Below are positions 24,395 to 35,076 of a DNA stretch of 64,000 nucleotides, piece by piece. The translations under genes were made by a program, and so were the position numbers. The stretch comes from Bipolaris cookei (taxonomy: Eukaryota; Ascomycota; Dothideomycetes; Pleosporales; Pleosporaceae): positions 107,575 through 171,574 of the forward strand of contig NRSV01000074.1 in NCBI GenBank assembly GCA_002286855.1, given 5' to 3'. Position 1 is the first letter of the stretch, and every line of letters starts with the position of its first letter. Under the pieces are notes generated by a model that was not told the DNA's origin, ran no database searches, and saw only the letters and a list, made by a program, of their open reading frames with translations.

Positions 24395-27038
24395 ATGTCT
24401 GGCCTTGAGGTGAGGCATTTTTTTGGCACTTGACATGACCTTTCCCCCACGCTCTCGTATACCTTATCCATGATAAGATATCAAGTTGTAACTCAGCAGT
24501 CGCTTACCGGGCCCTAGGTTGTTGCTGCTGTAGCTGCTGTCGTCTCCGCCTTTCATGCCGGATCGGAACTGCTGAAACACGTGCGGAAGAAACGGAGTGC
24601 TCGCAAAGCCCGAAACTCGGCTCAACAGGAATGGGAAGAAGAACGACTACAAAATTCTCTTGTGGCGGGCAAGCAACAGATTGACCTACACTACGATCGG
24701 GACCAAAGAGAGTTGGGCGATCTAGTACGCATTGGTGATGGTAAAACATATCCCATTCGGTATGACGCATGTTTACGCTGCTTATCAATACACATAGATA
24801 TCGCCCGAGAGCGTCTATACCACATAACATTGGTGCTCCAGGCTGAGATAATCAATAGTCTCAAACAAGCAGCTACAAGGTACGTCTTCGACAAACATCC
24901 AATATGACAAGTGGATAAACTAAAGCCGTTCCTTCAGTGAGGTTTGTGTACTCGATTTGCGGGTTCTGCACCAGGCCTCACTCACGAATCGCAAAGAGAC
25001 ACTTGTGACTCTAGAAGAACTCAAGCAAAGGATATATCTGAGAAGACCCATGGCACGGCAACCCCAAGATTTTGGCGACAAGTCCAGACTATGGCAGTCG
25101 CACTTTTTACCACCAACTACGCATTCGAGCCACGAGCCGACCCATGTACTGCACGACGCTTACGCTGACTATTCCCGGCTTGCTGAATATCGAACAACAA
25201 GACACGGCTCAACTGAGAAATACTACTCGCTTGGCATCAAAGACATGTCAACTCCGACTCTCCCGGCCTATGTTCCTGCACATGCTTTTGGTGAGGATTT
25301 AAGCAAGGCGCTAGAACGCATACATCCAGATCATCGCGCAAATGTAATGAGAGACATTCAACATATGATCAACTCGTACCAAAGCCTTAGTTTCAGTAGC
25401 GGGGATGATCAACAACAAATACACGGATACAGCGGAAGCTACTCTGGACTACAAGAACCCCTCGGTACGCCGAGTCACCAAGATTTATCTGAAACAACAA
25501 TGACGGAGTTTGAACAAGACCCTCAGCACAAACTTCACCAGGTGCCACGAGCATCGACTGATCAAAATGGAACACGCTCTGCCAGAACTCCGACATTCAA
25601 TAAAGACATGTTTGCCTTGGAAAGCGAACAGTTTGACTATCTTCAACCCTTTGTCGCCCTGAATAAACACTCCCATGTACAAGCCAGAGCACCAAGACAA
25701 CCACAATGGTCGGAGTCCTCGGGCGCCAGTTCTGATCCATCATATCTTGCATCACTCAATCGGAACAGCTCCAATTCCTCTCAAGGGTCAGCTAACCAAA
25801 CACCTGGGCCATCTCAGCAGTCGCAGCCTTTTGATCATGGCCGCATCCCCTCAGTACCAACGACACTGGACGAGTGCTATCAGCTGAATGACAAGGACTA
25901 CCATAGTTTGCCCAGCCCATCTTCTTCACATAAAGATCTAGAAGAAAGATATGACCTTCCACACATAGCACCATTGGCACCCTCACGCAACCAGCCCAAG
26001 ACTTCACAGAATGGCGTGTACAGGAAAGCTTCAATCTACAAGGCAGTCCCTCCAACCACCTTGGGTACAACCCCACCAATTCACATCCCATGGCCAGGAA
26101 CTCAACAACACAGAGACATAGAATCAGCTACGCAGCACGGTTTCCGACAGCGATATCGAGATTCATTTGACGAAAAGGAAGCCCTTGATACCAGTGACCT
26201 CCACCTACCCAAGTACACGGTAGAAGTCACAGCCAACAATGTACCACCCAACACATCAGAAAATCATCGAACCGTATCAGGTCTCTCAGCTATTACTGCC
26301 GCAGCCGCCGTCTTGAACCCTAAGAACCTAACCCGGAAAGCCAGCATAAACCAGTCTCTGCGCTCCCACAGGTCCACTTCAAGCAGCAGCAGCACCTCCG
26401 TACCCATTGGAATCCTACCCGGCCACCGCATGCACAGCATTCGCTACGACACAATCCAAAGCGGGCCTATCCACAGCGAAACAATGATGAACGGGCGCCC
26501 TGACAAAGACAACAACTACTGGGGTTTCTGCAAGGGCGCCTGGGCCGTGCGCGAAGACCTCGTAAAGGGCCTTGCCGTGCGCGCCCAACCCGCAGGCTAC
26601 TACGCAACAAAGTACCTCTGGGCCTGTAAATCATGCACTTTCACCGGTGATGTGTTCAAAGCCCCACATCCCACCAAGAAGAAAAAGTTGCTCGACGTTG
26701 TGGATCCCCGTATCAAGGTGTCAAAATGCGGGATCCGCTACCGCTGGATTTTCCTGGCAAAGTCCCACGTTAAGAAGAAGTCTGGGGCCGCCGCAGCGGA
26801 GGCGAATAGCGTTTCTATGACAGCTGCATCAAATGATGATAATTTCGGCTGCATCTTTTGCTGTCTCCAGGATAAAATCACGGGTGTCTATGGCGGCGTC
26901 GAAACACTGATGAATCATATTGCCCAGGTGCATGTGGCGGATATGAGCGAGGCGGTGCGTAAGAAGGCGCAGTGTGTTCTGGGAAGGGTGGCGGCGAATG
27001 ACGAGGAGTTTGATATTAATATCCCAATTTTCGGGTAG
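24395..27038 (+). CDS. Fungal-specific protein, helical N-terminus and Cys/His C-terminal domain
   Basis: Three exons, 24395-24409, 24518-24879 and 24938-27038, encode 825 aa. The first exon is only M-S-G-L-E; the second continues VVAAVAAVVSAFHAGSELL, so splicing creates a short amphipathic N-terminus like those opening many fungal STAND/HeLo-like proteins. A coiled-coil-like basic segment follows (KKRSARKARNSAQQEWEEE). Residues about 170-620 are low complexity (Gln, Ser, Pro). The C-terminal 170 residues look folded: NNYWGFCKGAWAVRED, then ACKSCTFTG, KCGIRYRWIFLAKSHV, GCIFCC and MNHIAQVHV, a spacing of Cys and His that suggests zinc binding. The pattern seems conserved in ascomycetes, but I know no function. 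Both introns have clean GT..AG ends and preserve frame. Confidence 0.8.
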
Positions 27039-27640
27039 TTTTCTTTTTATCAGGCTGGCTAGGACGCCTTCTCATTTTTCATCTATTGAGCTTATTTTTT
27101 ATTTTGCGGGGAAGGGGGAAGGGAGGGAAGGAAGAAGGGAGCTTTTTACAACTCGCTTAGGATACCCATTCTACCTGTTATTTCTTTTCAATCTGGCTTT
27201 GAAAGTGCTCTCTGATCAAGCTCGTTGAGTACTTGATACTTGTTTTTTTTTAAAAAAAAAAAGTTCTCCTAAAAATGACGATGATGCTTTTTGTCAAGTA
27301 TTCCAATTGGCTGAGCTTGAGTATTCATATTTAAAACCAAGGTTACTGAAGTCATTCATCTCGATTTCCCGTCTAGCATATTAGATTTTTGTATCTCAGA
27401 AAAGACTACCAGACTGCATTCCAACCTACCAGGATCGGGTATCAAAACAACAGTGAAAAGGAAGATTACCTGGATCAATTCTTGATGCCGTGTGTTTAGG
27501 CCAAAGTGTGTAATATCAACTTGTGTAAAAATTTTCATGGAATTGGAAGTCCAAACTTCAAGTATAAAGATGGGAATGGGCTTGCCCATTTCCCACCCCC
27601 CATACAAGAGTCAAGGTCCTTCTCTGCCAGTCCATATTAG
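27039..27640. other. Convergent AT-rich intergenic region
   Basis: This holds the 3' UTR of the preceding gene and A/T homopolymers (for example T9A10 near 27243-27262). No gene was seen. It marks the start of an AT-rich island running to about 30370. Confidence 0.5.
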
Positions 27641-29210
27641 CTACAGCCTCTTCTCCGCCTGGATAACCACAACTTGCCGTATTTTCTTCCTTTTTCCCAA
27701 TTCCTCCAGCATGCTAGTAAGCATATCATATGTCGTTGTGCAATCAATGAATCGACGTTTCAACCTAGGTACCCACAGGCCCACCCGACGGAAAATAATG
27801 GGTCTTGATTCCTCCAGAAGCAAAGCTGCCATCTGTACATTACAATCCGATATAGAATCAGCTCCTAGATAGGCCAGGCGACGTGTATGGCAGTCCTCAC
27901 GAGGGTTGACCTCGAAAAATCTGTCATATTCCCGCGATACTTGGAGGCCCTCATGTGTCCATTTGAATGGATATGGGAGGACCCAGGTCGTCATTTCCAT
28001 GGATGGGAGAAACAACTCGTGGCTATCCGTATTCTCGAAGAATGTACACAAGTTCACTTTTCTGCCTTGCTTTGTTTGTCAGGCGAATTTTGATATCGTC
28101 GTAATACACTCGTCTTGTCAGCAGATAAGAATAATCTAGATGACCTTGTAAATGGCTTGCTTTGGCTGAAGCCCAGCTCTAAGAAGGAAACATGTTCATT
28201 TCCCCTTCACCATCCGAGGCAATATAATCATTCCCCTTATAAATACCAAAAGAGATTTGAGATGAATGACGTTCTTGCCAGATCTTTATCTTCATTACAG
28301 TATAGCACTAACACGCCATATAATTGCTTCACCCTGAAAGGGAAGGACTTTAATTTGTCAAATGCATTGACAATGCCATCGAATGCGATAATAGAGTCTG
28401 TTTCACATGATGACTCTTTTCGGTAATATTCTTTTAACCATTCATGTAGGTTGAACATATATTTGCCAACACATTGAGATGGGAAACATCGAAATTGCTC
28501 GTCCTTTCCTATGCCTGAAGCTGTGAAGTCCGGACTCATACTCTCAAAGCAATTCACTGTTCCGCACTGGAAATACACTTAGTTTTTGGTGAAGTCCAGC
28601 CGCCGACGAGATAGCAGCATTTCTTGGTGTGTCCATCCATGACTTGACCACTTTGTTTTGTTCATTTCGTATGTAGTATCTGGAACCAAAGCGAGGTTTT
28701 CTTCTCCTATTTCAAGGGTGATTAGCTTTTCTCTCAATGTACCTCGAACTCTTGGAAGGCCGTGGTGAGGATCTTCTCCGATGGCAGCTATGATTGTAAC
28801 TTCTGCTTGTTCAAAAATTCTGTTCATATTTTTGATGAGTCGGTGCTTCTCTTGTGGATTTCCTTGATCGATGCAGTGCCAACCCACCCATAGATATGTT
28901 ATGCCCAGGATAACTGCTACAGCTATGGCGTCTTCTACGGTTTTGGGGATACTCGCTGGAAACCCATCCCCAAATTCCCTCACATCTTGGGTAGTGCTGC
29001 TACCCCACACGTAGCTCAAGCATACATATGGCTCACCAGGCTTTACCATCGTAAGCCGGCGGGACTCGCAATCAATGACCCTTAGAATATGTTGGCCAGT
29101 CATTGATCGTCGACATTCTTGGTCATGGGCCGACTGACAGATGTCCAATTGTGCTCGAATGAATTGATAATTTGGGTGAACGGCGCAAAATTCTTAGCGA
29201 ATGGCTGATG
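27641..29210 (-). pseudogene. HET-domain protein, inactivated by RIP-like stop codons
   Basis: Read on the minus strand, the conserved HET core is plain: YVCLSYVWGS, then PKTVEDAI, YLWVGWHCIDQ (the usual Asp/Arg after WV is replaced by Gly/Trp), EQAEVTIIAAIGEDPHHGLP, and far downstream FPS-stop-SWAS for the expected FPSWSWAS. In-frame stops are at 29194-29196, 28579-28581, 28237-28239 (all TAA where CAA fits) and 28179-28181 (TAG where TGG fits). Each is a single CpA-to-TpA change on one strand, the signature of repeat-induced point mutation. A frame change near 28050 leads into a 138-codon open C-terminal part ending at 27641. Cys-containing N-terminal scraps (CNTCKIG, LCQRCETLP) may extend the remnant to about 29800. 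HET proteins trigger incompatibility cell death; this copy should be dead. Confidence 0.85.
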
Positions 29211-30374
29211 GGCGTCTGAATTTGGTATTCTGCACAGGGAAGAATCGAATACCATTATAGTTGCTCAAGGAATAGTTTGCTGTTATATATCCTTCTAACC
29301 TGATATCTGAGGTCCAGTACAGGGCAAAATATTACATCTACGCGTAATCAGGGCTTGCGCTTTTCAGACGTTCGAAAATACAGTTCAATTGAAGACAGAG
29401 AGAAAAGCTGGAGCGTATGAATTCTTTCGCGATGGTAGTGATGATATAACTAGTCCAGCCGTAGGAATTATCTGTCGGCTTAAGTATGAGCGACGGCAAA
29501 GTTTCGCATCGTTGACAAAGCCTATTTTGCATCAAAGAATTTGTAATGGAGGTTGCGGTGACATTTCCTAACTCCATATTGCGCGGTTTGTCGATCAGGA
29601 CATTCGCAGATTGTGTGAATCGGAATGCGGCATGAGGTCTTGCATGGCTTCGCTCCCGATTTTGCAGGTGTTGCAGTCTGGTTTGGTGTCTGCTGCGGGA
29701 AACATAATCTGATGCCAGGGGGGTCTCATTTTTATACTTGGTGCTAGATATGCCATTGAGTAAATGTAGAGTTTGTTTCTCGCAATTATATACAAGAGTG
29801 ATGCATCAATGTCCGCGTGGGAGTTTTGCTGCTTTAAGCTCTCCTCTTAGGCCGAGGCTGAAAGAAGGCGCAGCGTTGATTGGTGACGTGGCTGGGTTCC
29901 ATTAGGCAAACAGCTTATGTAACTGCCACCGCCATTAGCGATTTCGTCTGCAGGAACAATTGGAAACAGGAAAGCGAGATTATGGGGATGAAGTTCGCGA
30001 TATGCATTCGTAGGGGGCGAGGCTGAGTGAGTATTCGATTCATTGTCTGGTGTTGCTCAAAGACTCAATTAGGAACGGGAAACAACGTTATACACTTTGA
30101 CGTCAAAGAGCCAAGCCGTAGGAAGGAGCAGATTTGAATACTTGAACCAACATACTTTTTCGGAACGAGCAACGAGTAACTACATGATCTCACAAACATC
30201 GCTTTGTCAGAAAACTAATAAAACACATGGATCTCATTGGAGAACAAACAGTAACCATAACTGTCTCAAAAACGCCTAGTCACATGATACTCGTGCATCT
30301 GAGAAGAAAACAAAGACTGAAATCATCAAACTCGAATTACCATAAAACGAAGGATGTGGAGAAGAGCAAGAGCT
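29211..30374. other. AT-rich gene-poor stretch upstream of the HET pseudogene
   Basis: This contains possible N-terminal fragments of the HET gene in two frames (29338-29577 and 29595-29795, minus strand). Nothing with a convincing start or splice signals was found. Confidence 0.45.
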
Positions 30375-31739
30375 TTATACATGCTCCTGGGCCTGCTGCC
30401 TCAGTCTACCCGCATTCACGCTCGTATGATACTTGTTCAACGACATACTGTCGAATGAATGTGACGGGGTCTCTTCAACTTCCTCTTCCATGTCGAACAT
30501 GCGCCTGAGTTCTTGACAAGCAATTGAGTACTGCTGCTTTGCGCTAGCACTTTCTCTAAGAGGGTTTGGTGCCTTGTCCCAAGCATGCGGCACTCCCGGT
30601 ACACAGTGGTAATGGACGCGCTTGCCGAGATCCTTTTGAAGGCGATCGCGGAACCGTTCGCCTTCGGCATGAAGCATATCCCATTCACAACAGAAGAGTA
30701 CAATGTCATCGGGCAAAGCTTCGAGCATGTGGGTTGGTGCTACACCGGGGCTCAACCACGGGTGCGAGAGGTCAAGGGAGGGCGGTTGGAGGTAGGAGTC
30801 ATCGAATAGGTCAGTGAAGACGGCAGGCAGGTTCTGGTCGACCCTCGGGCAGGTTTCCCTGCGCTGTGCGCGCGTCTGTGTGTAATCGGTTGGAGGATAG
30901 AAGGAGACTATTCCTCTAATCTTGAGAACGGTATTGGTTCCTTCCGTCATGACTGACACTCCAGAGCTGTCTTTGTACGAGGTAACGAGGGATAACGAGG
31001 AAGCGCCTGTCTGGCGGAGCATGGCAATTCGATCGAGGCGTGATTGCTGGCGGATGAGGTGGATGCGCGAGCCATGTGGCGTGAGGGTCTGGGAAGATGC
31101 TTGAGGTGCGTGGATGACGGCATTGGGTACGCTGCCCGCTCGTTGGTCGATAATCTTTGCACCCCACGGGGTTCGATCGAAGAGTTCGCCTTGTAGACAC
31201 AGAGGGACTGTGAAGCTCATGTTGCCGCCGGATGAGAAGCCAGAGATTGCGAAGCGATCCGAGTCGAGCATTAGCTCATCTGCGTGCTGGGCCAGCCAAA
31301 GCAACGCATCGGCACCATCCTCCACAGCGGTAGGGAAAGGGTTTTCGGGTGCAAGACGATAATCGACGCTGACCACAACGGCTCCCACTTGGTCAACAAC
31401 AGCGCCACACCAGCGCGCATCGTCATGGGCTGTGCCGAGAACAAAGCCGCCGCCATGGAAGTTGATAACGACAGGGTATTTCTTGGCACTCTTGAGTTTT
31501 CTCTGCATCTTGTAGTCTTTGGGTATGTAGAAATTGAGGCGGAATTTGCCCTTGATCGGTGACACGGTAGCGTCAATGTCCCTGTGGAAGGCGGGCTTAG
31601 GGGGCCATGGCCGGGCAAGACGATGGAGCACCATACCGATGCCCATCAGCACGCGCCAGAACTGGGCTTGAATATGGAGGATCCATCGTGGCCGACTGGC
31701 CTTGTGTTGTGGTAGTGCGGCATCGACAGACACTGTCAT
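30375..31739 (-). CDS. HSL-type alpha/beta-hydrolase (esterase/lipase)
   Basis: A single exon of 454 aa from ATG 31739. It has the hormone-sensitive-lipase layout: oxyanion-hole HGGG (residues 95-98, in VVINFHGGGFVLG), DYRLAPENPFPTAVEDG, nucleophile motif G-F-S-S-G-G-N (Ser169; GDSAGG in most homologues), acid Asp354 in CCEWDMLHAEG and His385 in PGVPHAWDK. The first 50 residues include a hydrophobic segment (FWRVLMGIGMVL) that may anchor or target it. Between the nucleophile and the acid lies an unusually long insertion (about 214-274, rich in Ser, Arg and Gln). Substrates could be short-chain esters or sterol/secondary-metabolite esters; the sequence does not decide. There is no cluster context. 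Confidence 0.9.
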   Translation of the reverse strand: MTVSVDAALPQHKASRPRWILHIQAQFWRVLMGIGMVLHRLARPWPPKPAFHRDIDATVSPIKGKFRLNFYIPKDYKMQRKLKSAKKYPVVINFHGGGFVLGTAHDDARWCGAVVDQVGAVVVSVDYRLAPENPFPTAVEDGADALLWLAQHADELMLDSDRFAISGFSSGGNMSFTVPLCLQGELFDRTPWGAKIIDQRAGSVPNAVIHAPQASSQTLTPHGSRIHLIRQQSRLDRIAMLRQTGASSLSLVTSYKDSSGVSVMTEGTNTVLKIRGIVSFYPPTDYTQTRAQRRETCPRVDQNLPAVFTDLFDDSYLQPPSLDLSHPWLSPGVAPTHMLEALPDDIVLFCCEWDMLHAEGERFRDRLQKDLGKRVHYHCVPGVPHAWDKAPNPLRESASAKQQYSIACQELRRMFDMEEEVEETPSHSFDSMSLNKYHTSVNAGRLRQQAQEHV

Positions 31740-32445
31740 TTTGGGTGGTTGAAGTTGTGCGTGGAGCCAGTCTAAGTCGGGCGCGCCATTTATCAGGCTG
31801 CGGAGGGTGAAGGAAATAGACTGGAGTTACCGGGTAAGAAAAGGTTCTGGAAATGTCAGAATGGGATGATTTCATTGGGCGATGACGTAAGGGTACTGGT
31901 TTAAGGGGCCCGAGTGTTGTCGCACTATGGTCCTGTCTAGGAAACAAGGGCTGTGCAGAGCATGCGATAAGATACGGCTGACCGGACAACTTCGAGGCCG
32001 TGACGCGCAATACGCCATGCGACACGCTCCCCATTCGTCGCTACAAAGCCAGCTCGGTCGGAACGGCATGAATTCATACCGCTCACTAATGATGTGATTG
32101 TGGACTAAGTGTGCTACATGTAGAACTAACCCCCCCCCCCCCAATACATACATACTCTGCAAAACCACAGACGGGAAAGCTGTCAGCCGCAACACTATGC
32201 CAATAGCTAAAGTCACAAACCCTCCAAAAAAAAGCAAGCCGGGACGGGTATAGGGCTGCTCAAGTCCTCAGAGAAGCGCCAGACGCTCGCCTATTGATGC
32301 TGCCGTAAATTAAAAAGCCATACCAAAAGTCGACAATCAAGTCAAGACTACGTGTCAGAGAACGCCGATAAAGTCATATGCAAGAAGTAAGAAGGTAGGA
32401 GTGCAGATGAAGAATACTCAAAAGTCAAGAGACTGGCCTAGACAG
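31740..32445. other. Intergenic region with C tract
   Basis: This lies between the 5' end of the esterase gene and the 3' end of a small acidic protein gene. It has a long C homopolymer near 32131-32142. No gene is supported. Confidence 0.5.
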
Positions 32446-33007
32446 TTAGGCATCAACGAACTCGTACTCCTCATCCTCGGGAGCGACGCGTCGCTTGGTT
32501 CGTGGCATGTCGTCATCAATGTCCAGAACCTCGTACTCGTTCTTGACCAGCTTCTCCGTCTCCTTTGTCTCGAAGCGCTCGACAGCCTTGTCGAGAGCAT
32601 AGTTGAGGATCTGGCTGCCGTGGCTGGGACCGCGGGGGGCATCGTATGAGTATGCGATGTCGGCATCTGGCGCAGGGGCAGCCGACGGGTGGTCAACGTC
32701 TTCGTCGGCCGACGACTCGTCACTGGCCGATGCCATGTCCTTGTGGAAGGCCGAGCGAGCCTTCATAGGGCCAGAGGAGGAGGACCTGCGCGGATTAGTG
32801 CTCTGATGGTCTCCCCAGCACGGTACTACCAGAGGCGACTTACTTGACATGAGGGAAGGGCTTAGCAGGGCGAGGCTTGCCGTCTTCCTCGCGGCGTCCA
32901 GGGCCAAACGACTGGCCATGCGCCCACTTGGCCCTGCTGTTCTTGTCGCGGTTGAACTCCCTGGCGCTGCTGCGAAGGTCGCTGGTGAAGGTCTGCGAGG
33001 CCGACAT
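32446..33007 (-). CDS. Small fungal protein of unknown function, acidic C-terminus
   Basis: Two exons, 33007-32844 and 32785-32446, joined over a 58-bp intron (GTAAGT..CAG), give 167 aa. It starts MSASQTFTSDLRSSAREFNR and is basic and polar at first, with Ser-rich and acidic stretches in the middle (SDESSADEDVDHPS). A helical segment, ILNYALDKAVERFETKETEK, follows, and the tail is very acidic then basic (DIDDDMPRTKRRV). It has no membrane segment or signal peptide and probably is a small nuclear or cytosolic conserved protein. I do not recognise the family. The splice joins F-P-H-V-K to a four-Ser run in frame. Confidence 0.8.
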
Positions 33008-34213
33008 GGTGAGGGTGGGGGCGGTCGCGGTGATGACTGGAAGGGTTGAGGGTAGTATTGGCGGGAGTGTGGTAGATATGGAGCAGAAGTAGGGTGTGCC
33101 GGTGGGCTGCAAGGGGTACTCGGTGTGTAGTAGTATGTATGTATGCGTATGTGGCTGGGTGGTCAAGGAGTAGGTTAGGAATGACGGAGCTAGAGGTATG
33201 ATGTGCAAAGATCAGGTATGTATGTATGGAATAAGTAGTATAAGAGCGCACGGGTAGGAAGGCGTGATTGATGACTGGCGGCTGTCTTGTGAATGACTGA
33301 GAAGTGACTCAGGATGACGGACGTCTATTGGGAGCAAAGACCGGGTGGCTATGCACACAGCTGTGAGGGATTATGGCTCATGTACTGTAAGTTTGTGATG
33401 TGTATGGGTGTAGGATGTATCTACTTAGTCCATACACACATAGGCCGGCCCTGCACATAAATAGTCGCGCGGACGGGGCCGCCCTTTGAGATGAGGTCAA
33501 AGGCGTCAGCACTGTCCCCGCTCTTTTGTCCTGGTTCTTGATAAGGACGCAGTGAGGGAGTGGGAGCTCATGACCATGGCCCCCGACACGCCCATTCGAC
33601 TCGCCGAGGCATTTCCCGCGTTAACCCGACGCGGCTCCGGTTTGACGCTGCTGGCCGTGGTGTCATCATCGGGGTTTCATGAGCCAACGTGGGCGGGTTG
33701 CAGGCTTGCCGTGTTCCTGGATTGCAGCACGACGACGGACATGGGCCAGGGGCGAGGCAAGCTGAAGCTGAAGCTCAAGGCTCCAGCTCCCCATGGCCCC
33801 CCAGAATTGCCGACCCCACATAGCCGCCCTCCCCCGACTATCTTACCATGTATCGACTCATCACACACCAACAGTCCCAACAATCGCAGCTTACATATTA
33901 AGTACATGGCGCCCCTTCGCACCCAACCCCCGATAGCTGTCTGCATTCGGTCCCCGTATCTGCGCCCTTTGTCCCACTAGCTCCGTCCAGTCATGTAATC
34001 TAGAGCCTTCGGGAGCCGGCTCACGACCATCTACCCCGTACTAATCACCCACGGCCTCGGGGTAGCCGTCGGCAATCAGCGAGCTGGGAACTCCGACGTG
34101 CCAGGTAATACATACTTTGTATACTCAACGGCAATGCGCCGCTGTAACAAGACCCTGGTTGCTGTAACTACGCCATGTATCCAAGTCCCCCTAGAGCTGC
34201 TCAAGCATCTGCC
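33008..34213. other. Intergenic region with GTAT microsatellites
   Basis: About 1.2 kb between a 5' end (unknown small protein) and a 3' end (ATL). GTAT/TATG simple repeats lie near 33133-33155 and 33216-33228. The frames at 33552-33980 and 34098-34436 show no coding character and are not called. Confidence 0.5.
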
Positions 34214-34875
34214 TCAAGTATGGTACGCGGCCTCGTCCTCGTCCTTGTCATTGTCTTCGTCCATGTCGCTGCCCTCTACCTGGTCTGCCTCGCTCGGGAG
34301 CATGTCCGGAAACCACCCGTACTCATCCAGCTCCACTGTGTACTGCCCCATGCCATCCTGCCTAACCTCTACACCCTCTCTCCGTAGAGCATCTGCTTGG
34401 TACGCCGCCGCACTTGGTCCCCTTTGTGCTAGTTAGCAGGCACACACAAAGGCAACAAGGCGTTGTCGCCATGACGAGGGCGCAGACCTCGGGCTGATGC
34501 CGCCTTTGGCGTTGATCACGCGCTGCCAAGGCACGTTGCCGCTATGAAACCTAGGCTTCGTCCTGCTGCTATCGCCCGATGGCGATGGCGATGGCAGGTT
34601 CTTGAGACACACGCCCACCTGTCTTTTGACGTCACCTGTTAGTTGCAGCAGTGACATGATGGTGATGAGTGCTGCTACCTTGGGCATTCGGCTGTGATCA
34701 AAGGAACAAGTTAGCCAGTCGTCGTCATCGTCATACCCCAACACGACGCACGCTTTCCCACCAGCCTGGCAATGTGTCCATAGCTAGTGACCTTGCCATA
34801 CGGTATCTCTTGAATCGCCTCGTACACGGCCGTGTACCACAGCCAGACCTCCTCAGAGCGTTCTCCAGGTGCCAT
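34214..34875 (-). CDS. ATL1: Alkyltransferase-like DNA damage-binding protein (ATL)
   Basis: Four exons: 34875-34752, a 13-bp exon 34691-34679, 34622-34488 and 34421-34214, giving 159 aa. After splicing the protein reads IPYGKVTSYGHIARLVG, then K-P-E-C-P-R-Q-V-G-V-C-L-K, RFHSGNVPWQRVINAKGGISPRGP and EGVEV, the pattern of the MGMT C-terminal domain. The active-site PCHR of true alkyltransferases is PWQR here, so the methyl-accepting Cys is replaced by Trp. That defines the ATL family, which binds O6-alkylguanine, flips and bends the DNA and hands it to nucleotide excision repair. Only the 13-bp exon restores both the frame and the conserved P-R-Q-V-G. The fourth exon adds an acidic tail (SDMDEDNDKDEDE). 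The third donor, GTCTGC, is weak but is supported by branch CTAAC and by homology. Confidence 0.88.
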
Positions 34876-35076
34876 AGTAGTAGTATGTAATCCAAGATGA
34901 GGTATTGGGGGTGGGTGAGATCGCCGGCCAGGGGCCCATCGCGACTGGTCACACGCCATGACGCGAGATCACATGACGTGACATGATGCGCGTGCCAAGC
35001 ACATGGACTTTGCCTGCCAAACTTCGCGACTTGTGTGCCTGCACAATGGACAGTCAACCCCGCCATCCAATCAAGC
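34876..35076. promoter_or_regulatory. Short divergent promoter, ATL / BUD13
   Basis: Only 201 bp separate the two start codons. It contains ATCACATGACGTGACATGATG near 34969-34988, with overlapping CACATG and GACGTGAC elements that resemble bZIP or bHLH sites; the assignment is tentative. Confidence 0.45.

Noticed and set aside
33552..33980. 142-codon plus-strand frame
   Set aside because: Low-complexity Pro/Arg composition in a promoter-like region; no domain and no conserved start context.
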